From Candidatus Cloacimonadota bacterium (GTDB lineage Bacteria; Cloacimonadota; Cloacimonadia; Cloacimonadales; TCS61): a stretch of DNA of 5,647 bases. Positions 1-5,441 of this stretch are shown one piece after another. The stretch is taken from contig JAUVKM010000163.1 of NCBI GenBank assembly GCA_030596265.1, positions 1 through 5,647 of the forward strand. The letters run 5' to 3'. The notes under the pieces are model-generated. The model saw only the letters and a list, made by a program, of their open reading frames with translations, was not told where the DNA came from and searched no databases. A program made the position numbers and the translations under genes. Numbering within the stretch: the stretch's first letter is position 1; each line of letters opens with the position of its first letter.

Positions 1-5
1 AACAT

Positions 6-10
6 GGAGG
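6..10 (+). promoter_or_regulatory. Ribosome binding site that fixes the fprA start
   Basis: GGAGG is followed by five A residues and then the ATG at 16. The alternative in-frame ATG at 4 overlaps this site and would have only three bases of visible upstream sequence, so the site favours the shorter protein, which begins MAIQKVKQ. Confidence 0.8.
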
Positions 11-15
11 AAAAA

Positions 16-1197
16 ATGGCAATACAAAAAGTTAAACAGAATGTTTTTTCAATAGGAGTAAAACATTGGGATAGGCGACTTTTCGATGAATTGATTCCAT
101 TGCCCGATGGAACCACATACAATTCTTATCTTGTGGAAGGATCTGATAAAACAGCCTTAATTGATACAGTTGATCCGGAAAACTTGAATACACTTTTTGA
201 TAACTTAACAAATCATGGTGTTTCAAAGATTGATTATATCATTGCAAATCATGCAGAACAAGATCATTCTGGTGGCATTCCTGCTGTTCTGGCTAAATAT
301 CCTGAATCAAGAGTTGTAACTAACGAAAGATGCAAAAATATGTTGAAAGACCTGTTGAAAATTCCTGATGAAAAATTTCTGATTATCCAGGACGAAGAGA
401 CCTTGTCGCTCGGAGATAAGACATTACAATTCTTTCTGACTCCATGGGTTCATTGGCCGGAAACAATGGTAACTTACCTGCCTGAAGAACATATTCTTTT
501 CTCATGTGATTTTCTTGGATCTCATTATGTATCAAGCGAATTATTTGTAAAAGATGAAGCCAAAGTTTACAATTCCGCCAAACGTTACTATGCTGAAATT
601 ATGATGCCTTTCAGGAGAAATATTATTAAGCATCTGGAGAAATTGGAAGATATTGAAATTGATATGATAGCACCAAGCCACGGTCAGATTTATGATAATC
701 CAAAATTGATTCTCGATGCTTACAAAGATTGGACATCTGATAATGTTAAAAATGAAGTTGTCATTCCCTATGTTTCTATGCATGGAAGTACTCAAAGAAT
801 GGTAGAATATCTCACCGATGCCTTAATAAAAAGAGATATTGTGGTTAAGCCATTCAACCTGACTGTTACCGATATTGGTGAACTGGCAATTGAATTGGTT
901 GACGCTGCTACAATAGTTATTGCTTCACCGACAGTATTAGCAGGTCCTCATCCATCGGTTGCTTATGCTGCATTTTTAGCAAATATGTTAAAACCAAAAG
1001 CTAAGTTTGCCACGGTTATTGGCTCCTATGGCTGGGGTGGGAAAATGATAGAACGATTAGTTGGAATGCTTGGCAACTTGAAAGTGGAACTATTATCTAC
1101 GGTACTGGTGAAAGGATTCCCAGAAGAAAATGATTTTCATGCTTTAGATGATTTGGCTGATGAAATTCTTGAAAGACATAAAAGTTTAAATATTTAA
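16..1197 (+). CDS. fprA: Flavodiiron protein (A-type flavoprotein, O2/NO reductase)
   Basis: Soluble cytoplasmic enzyme that reduces O2 to water and/or NO to N2O with electrons usually delivered by rubredoxin. The 393-residue protein has the two-domain family layout. Residues 1 to about 245 form a metallo-beta-lactamase-like domain with a complete di-iron set: H79-x-E81-x-D83-H84, H146 (in PWVHWPET), D165 (in SCDFLG) and H222 (in APSHGQIY). Residues from about 247 form a flavodoxin-like FMN domain, with the phosphate loop SMHGST near 253-258, then SPTVLAGPHPSV and GSYGWGG. There is no C-terminal rubredoxin or flavin-reductase extension, so electrons must come from a separate protein; the rubredoxin at 2837 is the obvious partner. 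I chose the ATG at 16 over the in-frame ATG at 4 because GGAGG (6-10) lies 5 bases before it and falls inside the longer reading. Ferritin follows after 33 bases, suggesting co-transcription. O2 versus NO preference cannot be read from the sequence. Confidence 0.95.
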   Translation: MAIQKVKQNVFSIGVKHWDRRLFDELIPLPDGTTYNSYLVEGSDKTALIDTVDPENLNTLFDNLTNHGVSKIDYIIANHAEQDHSGGIPAVLAKYPESRVVTNERCKNMLKDLLKIPDEKFLIIQDEETLSLGDKTLQFFLTPWVHWPETMVTYLPEEHILFSCDFLGSHYVSSELFVKDEAKVYNSAKRYYAEIMMPFRRNIIKHLEKLEDIEIDMIAPSHGQIYDNPKLILDAYKDWTSDNVKNEVVIPYVSMHGSTQRMVEYLTDALIKRDIVVKPFNLTVTDIGELAIELVDAATIVIASPTVLAGPHPSVAYAAFLANMLKPKAKFATVIGSYGWGGKMIERLVGMLGNLKVELLSTVLVKGFPEENDFHALDDLADEILERHKSLNI

Positions 1198-1230
1198 GAA
1201 AAACAAAAATCAGATAAAATAGGAGAAAAA

Positions 1231-1737
1231 ATGATAACAAAAAAATTACAAAATATTTTTAATGAGCAAATTAATAAAGAATTGTATTCTGAGTACTTAT
1301 ATCTTTCAATGGCTACCTGGTTTGATGCAGAAAACTTGTCTGGCTTTGCAAATTTCTTCAAAATTCAAGTTCAGGAAGAACGTTTTCATGCGATGAAAAT
1401 GTATGATTTTGTTAATGAAAGAGGTGGTCGAGTTATTTTAGAAAAGATCAATAAACCACAGATTGATTTTAAATCAGCTTTAGAAATATTTGAAATGGCT
1501 TATAAGCATGAACAGTTTATTTCGAAATCTATTAACGAATTGATGGATGTAGCCATCGAAGAAAACGATCATGCAACTAAAAGTTTCCTGAACTGGTTCA
1601 TTGATGAACAGGTGGAAGAAGAGGCTTCGATGGATGCAATTGTAGGGAAACTGAAAATGTTAGGTGGTAATGGACACGGTTTGTTGATGATAGATAATGA
1701 ATTAGGAACTCGTATATTTACACCGCCTACAAATTAA
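1231..1737 (+). CDS. ftnA: Bacterial non-haem ferritin
   Basis: Iron-storage protein that would oxidise Fe2+ at a di-iron ferroxidase centre and store it as mineral inside a 24-subunit cytoplasmic shell. At 168 residues it has the usual length. The ferroxidase ligands fall at the same numbers as in E. coli FtnA: E17, Y24, E49/E50, H53, E94, E126/Q127 and E130. The motifs are NKELYSEYLYLSMATW in helix A, QVQEERFHAMKMYDF in helix B and FIDEQVEEEASMD in helix D. I assign ferritin rather than bacterioferritin because the ferroxidase pattern, including the E49/E50 and Q127 arrangement, follows FtnA. AGGAG (1221-1225) lies 5 bases before the ATG. It sits 33 bases after the flavodiiron gene and 28 bases before desulfoferrodoxin, so all three are probably on one transcript. 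In this context it would lower free iron during oxygen exposure. Confidence 0.95.
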   Translation: MITKKLQNIFNEQINKELYSEYLYLSMATWFDAENLSGFANFFKIQVQEERFHAMKMYDFVNERGGRVILEKINKPQIDFKSALEIFEMAYKHEQFISKSINELMDVAIEENDHATKSFLNWFIDEQVEEEASMDAIVGKLKMLGGNGHGLLMIDNELGTRIFTPPTN

Positions 1738-1765
1738 AAAAAATGATAATAAAAAGGAGGATATT

Positions 1766-2146
1766 ATGACACAATTAAGAGAAGTTTATTACTGTGAGAA
1801 ATGCGGTAATGTGGTAGAAGTTTTAAACGAAGGTGCTCCAGCTCTTGTTTGTTGTGGAGTTCCAATGGAGAAATTGGAAGCTAAAACAGAAGATGCTTCC
1901 ACAGAAAAGCATGTACCATTTGTACAAGAAGTAGAAGGTGGAGTATTGGTTAAAGTTGGTCAGAATCAAGCTCATCCAATGCTTGAAAATCATTACATTA
2001 AATTCATCGAAGTTCTGAGAAAAGATAAAGTCTGCAGGTTAGAATTGAAACCAAATGATAAACCCGAAGGATTCTTCCCTGTAAAAAAAGAAGATATCAT
2101 CGAAGTAAGAGAATGGTGCAATCTGCACGGACTTTGGAAGAGTTGA
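1766..2146 (+). CDS. dfx: Desulfoferrodoxin (class I superoxide reductase)
   Basis: Cytoplasmic enzyme that reduces superoxide to hydrogen peroxide without making O2, using electrons typically from rubredoxin. The 126-residue protein has both domains of the class I (2Fe) type. The N-terminal desulforedoxin-like domain carries a Cys4 iron site at C10-x2-C13 and the adjacent pair C29-C30. The C-terminal neelaredoxin-like domain carries the catalytic Fe(His)4Cys centre: H49, H70, H76, H121 and C118 (the last two in CNLHGLWK). E47-K48 before H49 matches the conserved Glu/Lys of the active-site lid. No key residue is missing. AGGAGG (1755-1760) is 5 bases before the ATG. The H2O2 it makes is the substrate of rubrerythrin, the next gene, which explains the order. 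It is probably the last gene of the fprA-ftnA-dfx run, because a 129-base gap follows. Confidence 0.96.
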   Translation: MTQLREVYYCEKCGNVVEVLNEGAPALVCCGVPMEKLEAKTEDASTEKHVPFVQEVEGGVLVKVGQNQAHPMLENHYIKFIEVLRKDKVCRLELKPNDKPEGFFPVKKEDIIEVREWCNLHGLWKS

Positions 2147-2275
2147 TCTAAAACAAATAAGCAGGGGCCTATTAGCCAAAACTAATTTTATTGCAGAAGG
2201 AAATGGCTGATAATAAACAAATTGTTTTGGATATAATGAAAGTTACTGAAAAAAAATTAAGGTAAAGGAGAAAAT
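2147..2275 (+). promoter_or_regulatory. Leader region of rubrerythrin with a possible promoter and hairpin
   Basis: This 129-base gap is the longest within the defence cluster. A perfect TATAAT lies at 2232-2237 and could be a -10 element, but no convincing -35 (TTGACA-like) box lies 16-18 bases upstream, so the promoter call is weak. Separately, TATTAGCCA (2170-2178) can pair with TGGCTGATA (2204-2212) with one G-T wobble, giving a 9-bp stem around a 25-base loop. No run of T follows, so it is not a normal terminator. A 20-codon frame (2203-2265) also sits here and ends at the rubrerythrin ribosome site. An independent start of transcription for rbr is plausible but unproven. Confidence 0.35.
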
Positions 2276-2809
2276 ATGGAACTGAAAGGAACAAAAACAG
2301 AAAAAAACCTTTGGGATGCGTTTGCCGGAGAATCGATGGCAAGAAATAAATATACTTATTTCGCTAAAGTTGCCAAAAAAGAGGGTTACGAACAGATATC
2401 AAATTTGTTTTTAGAAACTGCTATGAATGAAATGGAACATGCCAAACTTCATTTTAAAGCTTTGGGTGAGCTAGGAGATACTATTGCTAACCTGAATGCT
2501 GCTGCCGATGGTGAGAATTATGAATGGACTGAAATGTATCCAAATATGGCAAAAGATGCACGTGAAGAAGGCTTCAATGATATAGCTGCTATGTTCGAGG
2601 GAATCGCTGCTGTAGAAAAGAAGCATGAAGAACGTTATAAAAATTTACTTGCTAATATTAAGAACGGGTCTGTTTTTATTAAAAATGGAAAAGTTTATTG
2701 GAAATGTCTGAATTGTGGTTACATTCATGAAGGGATTGAAGCACCTAAAGTGTGCCCCGTATGCAAACATCCACAGGCTTATTTCGAAGTTCACACAGAA
2801 AATTATTAA
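2276..2809 (+). CDS. rbr: Rubrerythrin (NAD(P)H-linked peroxidase via rubredoxin)
   Basis: Cytoplasmic di-iron protein that reduces H2O2 to water in anaerobes. The 177-residue protein has the classic two-domain form. Residues 1 to about 135 are a ferritin-like four-helix domain with ligands E19 (in [10 protein letters not shown]), E52-x2-H55 (in MNEMEHAK), E83 and E86 (in YEWTEMYP) and E114-x2-H117 (in AVEKKHEER). Residues about 140-172 are a rubredoxin-like domain with C144-x2-C147 and C160-x2-C163, which brings electrons to the di-iron site. As I recall them, all family ligands are present. It is somewhat shorter than the 191-residue Desulfovibrio vulgaris protein, mostly in the loop before E83. 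AGGAG (2266-2270) is 5 bases before the ATG. It follows the superoxide reductase, whose product is its substrate, and is 27 bases ahead of rubredoxin, a likely electron donor, so rbr and rubredoxin look like an operon. Confidence 0.96.
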   Translation: MELKGTKTEKNLWDAFAGESMARNKYTYFAKVAKKEGYEQISNLFLETAMNEMEHAKLHFKALGELGDTIANLNAAADGENYEWTEMYPNMAKDAREEGFNDIAAMFEGIAAVEKKHEERYKNLLANIKNGSVFIKNGKVYWKCLNCGYIHEGIEAPKVCPVCKHPQAYFEVHTENY

Positions 2810-2824
2810 TAATCTAATAAGAAT

Positions 2825-2831
2825 AAGGAGG
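2825..2831 (+). promoter_or_regulatory. Strong ribosome binding site of the small rubredoxin gene
   Basis: AAGGAGG lies 5 bases before the ATG at 2837. Together with the intact Cys4 pattern, it shows that this 46-codon frame is a real gene and not a chance reading between rubrerythrin and the terminator. Confidence 0.85.
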
Positions 2832-2836
2832 ATTAA

Positions 2837-2977
2837 ATGCAAAAGTATGTATGTGATGCTTGCGGTTGGATCTATGATCCAGCGGAAAATGATAATGTAG
2901 CATTTGATGATTTAGCGGAAGATTGGGTATGCCCTGAATGCGGTGTAGGCAAAGATCTGTTCAGTCTGGTTGATTAA
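2837..2977 (+). CDS. rub: Rubredoxin, short-loop form (46 residues)
   Basis: Small cytoplasmic one-electron carrier with a single iron held by four cysteines. It begins [17 protein letters not shown] and ends [15 protein letters not shown]. The ligands are C6-x2-C9 and C32-x2-C35, with the usual CGWIYDP and [17 protein letters not shown] surroundings. Typical rubredoxins have 52-54 residues and 29 residues between the two CxxC pairs. Here only 22 lie between, so about seven are missing from the loop after DPAE. A similar seven-residue deletion is known in Desulfovibrio desulfuricans rubredoxin, so the protein should still fold. It is 27 bases after rubrerythrin, has a strong ribosome site, and is followed by a terminator 7 bases past its stop. 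It is the likely electron donor to the flavodiiron protein, desulfoferrodoxin and rubrerythrin. That role is inferred from the families and the context. Confidence 0.95.
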   Translation: MQKYVCDACGWIYDPAENDNVAFDDLAEDWVCPECGVGKDLFSLVD

Positions 2978-2984
2978 CTAAAGA

Positions 2985-3015
2985 TTGGAGTTGCGGGAAA
3001 TCCTCGCAACTCCAA
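2985..3015 (+). terminator. Hairpin terminator closing the rbr-rubredoxin unit
   Basis: TTGGAGTTGCG (2985-2995) pairs perfectly with CGCAACTCCAA (3005-3015), giving an 11-bp stem around a 9-base loop. The 3' side continues into a T/A-rich stretch (CTTATATTTATTT) rather than a clean T run, so termination may be incomplete. It lies 7 bases after the rubredoxin stop and 29 bases before the ZIP transporter ATG. Its position marks the end of the oxygen-defence block. Confidence 0.82.
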
Positions 3016-3044
3016 CTTATATTTATTTAATAAAAGTTACATTT

Positions 3045-3860
3045 ATGTTTGAATGGTTTTCAAATTTATCTCCAGTTCTCCAAGCTCTCATAGCGACACT
3101 ATTCACTTGGTTTGTGACAGCTGCCGGATCGGCTTTGGTATTTTTCTTTAAAAGAATTAACAAGAATCTTTTGAATGGTATGCTGGGTTTCGCTGCTGGT
3201 GTGATGATTGCTGCAAGTTTCTGGTCACTATTGGCACCAGCTATAGAGATGACACCTGAAGTGAGTTCAATGCCTGTTTGGTTTCCTGCTGTCATTGGTT
3301 TCCTTTTGGGTGGTGTTTTTCTGTGGCTTGCTGATAGGCTGATACCACACTTGCATTTGGGTTTCCCGGATGACGAAGCTGAAGGAATTCATACAAACTG
3401 GAAAAGAAGTGTGCTGTTGGTTCTAGCTATAACATTGCACAATATCCCAGAAGGTTTGGCTATTGGTGTAGCATTTGGTGCTTTGGCTGCAAATCTTTCT
3501 TCGGTAACTTTGTTAAGTGCTATCGGTTTAGCAATAGGAATTGGTATTCAAAACTTTCCAGAAGGTGCGGCAGTTAGTATACCCTTAAGAAGAGAAGGTT
3601 TGTCTCGCGGGAAAAGTTTTTTGTATGGACAGCTATCTGGTATTGTAGAACCAATTGCCGGTGTTATCGGTGCCGTTACTGTTGTTTTGATGCGACCAAT
3701 TTTACCTTATGCATTATCTTTTGCTGCAGGTGCTATGATCTATGTTGTTGTAGAGGAACTAATTCCTGAAGCACAATTGGATAGGAAAACTGACGTTGCT
3801 ACTATTGGTGCCATGTTAGGCTTTGCTGTAATGATGACGTTAGATGTAGCTTTAGGATAA
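3045..3860 (+). CDS. ZIP-family metal transporter (GufA-like)
   Basis: Inner-membrane importer of divalent metal such as Zn2+, Fe2+ or Mn2+; which metal cannot be read from the sequence. The 271-residue protein has eight predicted membrane segments, at about 11-35, 42-67, 78-101, 119-149, 154-181, 191-215, 219-243 and 251-270. The metal site is in segments 4 and 5: H132-N133-x2-E136 ([10 protein letters not shown]) and Q169-N170-x2-E173 (QNFPEGAA), with EELIPE (237-242) in segment 7. The Gln in the second motif, instead of His, resembles the GufA/BbZIP subgroup more than E. coli ZupT. The loop between segments 3 and 4 is short and carries H102, H104 and H116. I chose the ATG at 3045. A TTG at 2985 would extend the frame by 20 codons, but those codons are the terminator hairpin. 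No Shine-Dalgarno precedes the ATG, unlike every other gene here. A rubrerythrin-like gene follows after 30 bases. Confidence 0.9.
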   Translation: MFEWFSNLSPVLQALIATLFTWFVTAAGSALVFFFKRINKNLLNGMLGFAAGVMIAASFWSLLAPAIEMTPEVSSMPVWFPAVIGFLLGGVFLWLADRLIPHLHLGFPDDEAEGIHTNWKRSVLLVLAITLHNIPEGLAIGVAFGALAANLSSVTLLSAIGLAIGIGIQNFPEGAAVSIPLRREGLSRGKSFLYGQLSGIVEPIAGVIGAVTVVLMRPILPYALSFAAGAMIYVVVEELIPEAQLDRKTDVATIGAMLGFAVMMTLDVALG

Positions 3861-3890
3861 TGAAATAAAAATTGTAGATAAGGAGTTATT

Positions 3891-4343
3891 ATGACAAAAG
3901 AAAAGTTCAATGAAGTGATTGATTTTGCTATTCAAGGTGAAAAAAATGCTGTGGTATTTTATCGAGAATTACAAACAAAATCGAAATTTCAAGCACAGAA
4001 AAAAATGTTGAAAGAGTACGAGGATATGGAAAGAGGTCATGTTATTGTTTTGAAAAACATCAGAAAGAAGGGTATGCAGAATATCGTTGTTAATGAAGTA
4101 ACAAATTTAAATATTAGTGAGTATCTTGTTGATGTGGAACCATCTACGGATATGGATTACCAGGATATTCTCATAATCGCAATGAAAAAAGAGGAACAAG
4201 CTCAAAAACTTTATACAAATATGGCTGGGAATTTTCCCGGTACTGAACTTGAGACTCTATTCTTGAAATTGGCTGCTGAAGAAGCTGAGCACAAATTACA
4301 GTTTGAAGCACTTTACGACGAACATGTTTTAAAGGAAAACTAA
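3891..4343 (+). CDS. Rubrerythrin-like di-iron protein without rubredoxin domain
   Basis: A 150-residue ferritin-like protein related to the diiron domain of rubrerythrin (COG1633-type). Two similar helix pairs carry a full ligand set. E17 lies in QGEKNAVVFY and E47-x2-H50 in EDMERGH; E101 lies in KKEEQAQKLY and E131-x2-H134 in AEEAEHK. The spacing from E17 to Y24 equals that from E101 to Y108, showing the internal repeat. There is no CxxC pair and in fact no cysteine, so electrons cannot enter through a built-in rubredoxin centre. A role in peroxide reduction, oxygen sensing or iron handling is possible, but which one is unknown. It is clearly different from the rubrerythrin at 2276. AAGGAG (3880-3885) is 5 bases before the ATG. 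It is 30 bases after the ZIP transporter and 23 bases before the DHOD-like gene, so these three are probably co-transcribed. Confidence 0.85.
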   Translation: MTKEKFNEVIDFAIQGEKNAVVFYRELQTKSKFQAQKKMLKEYEDMERGHVIVLKNIRKKGMQNIVVNEVTNLNISEYLVDVEPSTDMDYQDILIIAMKKEEQAQKLYTNMAGNFPGTELETLFLKLAAEEAEHKLQFEALYDEHVLKEN

Positions 4344-4366
4344 TATCTTATTTTTTTGGAGGAATA

Positions 4367-5350
4367 ATGGCAGATTTAAAAACAATGTATATGGGGCTTG
4401 AATTAAAAAATCCGATTATTGTAGGCTCCTGTGGTCTAACCGGCAATCTGGATTCTATTAAGCAGATGGCAAAAGCCGGGGCTATCGTATTAAAATCACT
4501 TTTTGAAGAACAAATAATGATGGAAGTGAATCAAAGCATGGGTGATTACAATCCGATTCATGGTCATACCGAAATGTATGATTATCAAAAATATTTTGAA
4601 AAGCAGCATATTCTAGGAAATTATCTGCAACTAATTAAAGATGCAAAACAAGAAGTGGATATTCCAATTATTGCTAGTATTAATTGTATGAGTTCTGCCG
4701 AGTGGACAGAATTTGCTAAAGACATTGAACGTGCCGGTGCAGATGCCTTGGAACTGAATATTTTCCTACTTCCGTCCGATCCAAAAATGGAGGGTAAAGA
4801 TAATGAGAATATATATTTTAATATCATAAAAAAAGTTACTAAAGAAATTTCAATTCCTGTCTCAATAAAAATCAGTCATTATTTCGATAATCTGGCCAAT
4901 ACTTTGCAAAGATTTTCTCATACCGATATAAAAGGGATGGTTCTATTTAACAGATTTTATAATACTGATATAGATATTGAAAAAGAAGAACTTGTCGGAG
5001 GCAATTTTTACAGTACTCCTGATGATATGTCTAATACTCTTCGTTGGATAGGGATTATGAATGGGTTGGTGGATTGTGACTTGTGTGCTACAACTGGAAT
5101 TCACAATGGGAAGGATGCAATCAAGTTTCTTCTGGCAGGTGCAACTGCTATGCAAATGGTGTCTTCTGTCTATATCAATTCTGCTGAGATCATCGAGAAA
5201 TCTCTACATGAAATCCTGGATTGGATGGAAAAACACAATTATGAATCCATTGACCAATTTCGGGGGAAATTGAGTAAATCATCTGGAATGAATAATGTTC
5301 TTTATGAACGAGTTCAATTTATGAAATATTTTGGTACAAAAAAGAAATAG
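4367..5350 (+). CDS. Dihydroorotate dehydrogenase-like flavoprotein, probably not a true PyrD
   Basis: A 327-residue TIM-barrel protein of the dihydroorotate dehydrogenase superfamily (COG0167), presumably binding FMN in the cytoplasm. The N-terminal strand reads LKNPIIVGSCGLTG, followed by AGAIVLKSLFEEQ with K43. ADALELNIF (125-133) and PVSIKIS (164-170, K168) are the later barrel strands. ATTGIHNGKDAIKFLLAGATAMQMVSS (241-267, quoted here only by its ends: ATTGIHNGKD and AGATAMQMVSS) resembles the FMN phosphate site. In true class 1 enzymes the ELN motif runs into SCPN, whose Cys is the catalytic base. Here ELNI runs into FLLPSDPK, so that base is missing. Real pyrimidine synthesis is therefore doubtful. 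A CxxC (C237, C240) lies just before the phosphate site. GGAGG (4358-4362) is 4 bases before the ATG. Its neighbours suggest an iron or redox link, but the substrate and role are unknown to me. Database matches may call it pyrD by overall similarity. Confidence 0.85.
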   Translation: MADLKTMYMGLELKNPIIVGSCGLTGNLDSIKQMAKAGAIVLKSLFEEQIMMEVNQSMGDYNPIHGHTEMYDYQKYFEKQHILGNYLQLIKDAKQEVDIPIIASINCMSSAEWTEFAKDIERAGADALELNIFLLPSDPKMEGKDNENIYFNIIKKVTKEISIPVSIKISHYFDNLANTLQRFSHTDIKGMVLFNRFYNTDIDIEKEELVGGNFYSTPDDMSNTLRWIGIMNGLVDCDLCATTGIHNGKDAIKFLLAGATAMQMVSSVYINSAEIIEKSLHEILDWMEKHNYESIDQFRGKLSKSSGMNNVLYERVQFMKYFGTKKK

Positions 5351-5441
5351 AAAAAATTTAAAATAGAGAAGTATCCATAAACAGAAAGTTTATTCTTTCG
5401 TGATTTTCGCGTGTTTATTGGGAGAGAAAAGGGAGTGTTCT
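5351..5441 (+). promoter_or_regulatory. Spacer before fhs with a weak inverted repeat
   Basis: This 91-base AT-rich spacer separates the DHOD-like gene from fhs. ATAAACA (5377-5383) and TGTTTAT (5412-5418) are a perfect 7-base inverted repeat 28 bases apart. Inside it, GAAAG (5384-5388) pairs with CTTTC (5395-5399) around a 6-base loop. No T run follows, so it is a poor terminator. It may be an operator or chance AT-rich symmetry. No convincing -35/-10 pair was found, although a separate fhs promoter here is likely on spacing alone. Confidence 0.3.

Noticed and set aside
4..15. In-frame ATG at 4 as start of the flavodiiron gene
   Set aside because: It would place the good GGAGG inside the gene. 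With the ATG at 16, the spacing is normal and the ligand numbering (H79, E81, D83, H84) agrees with well-studied members.
541..795. Minus-strand frame inside fprA (and similar ones at 32-226, 2645-2842, 3023-3295, 4621-4827, 4943-5155)
   Set aside because: All lie opposite strongly supported genes and show no family motifs.
1231..1737. Bacterioferritin instead of ferritin
   Set aside because: Ligand positions E17, E50, H53, E94, Q127 and E130 match FtnA, and the helix motifs follow non-haem ferritin.
2164..2190. Terminator after desulfoferrodoxin formed by GGC and GCC around CTATTA
   Set aside because: Only three pairs form and no T run follows, so it is too weak to call.
2715..2900. A 61-codon + strand frame overlapping the end of rubrerythrin and the start of rubredoxin
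   Set aside because: It overlaps two well-supported genes in another frame and resembles no family I know.
2985..3044. TTG start giving a 20-residue longer ZIP transporter
   Set aside because: The extra codons coincide with the perfect terminator hairpin of the upstream unit, and they add no recognisable conserved residues.
5061..5273. A 70-codon + strand frame inside the DHOD-like gene
   Set aside because: It is a shadow of the conserved FMN-site coding region, with no ribosome site and composition unlike a real protein.
4367..5350. Plain annotation as PyrD of pyrimidine synthesis
   Set aside because: The SCPN catalytic loop is replaced by FLLPSDPK and no other pyrimidine gene is nearby.
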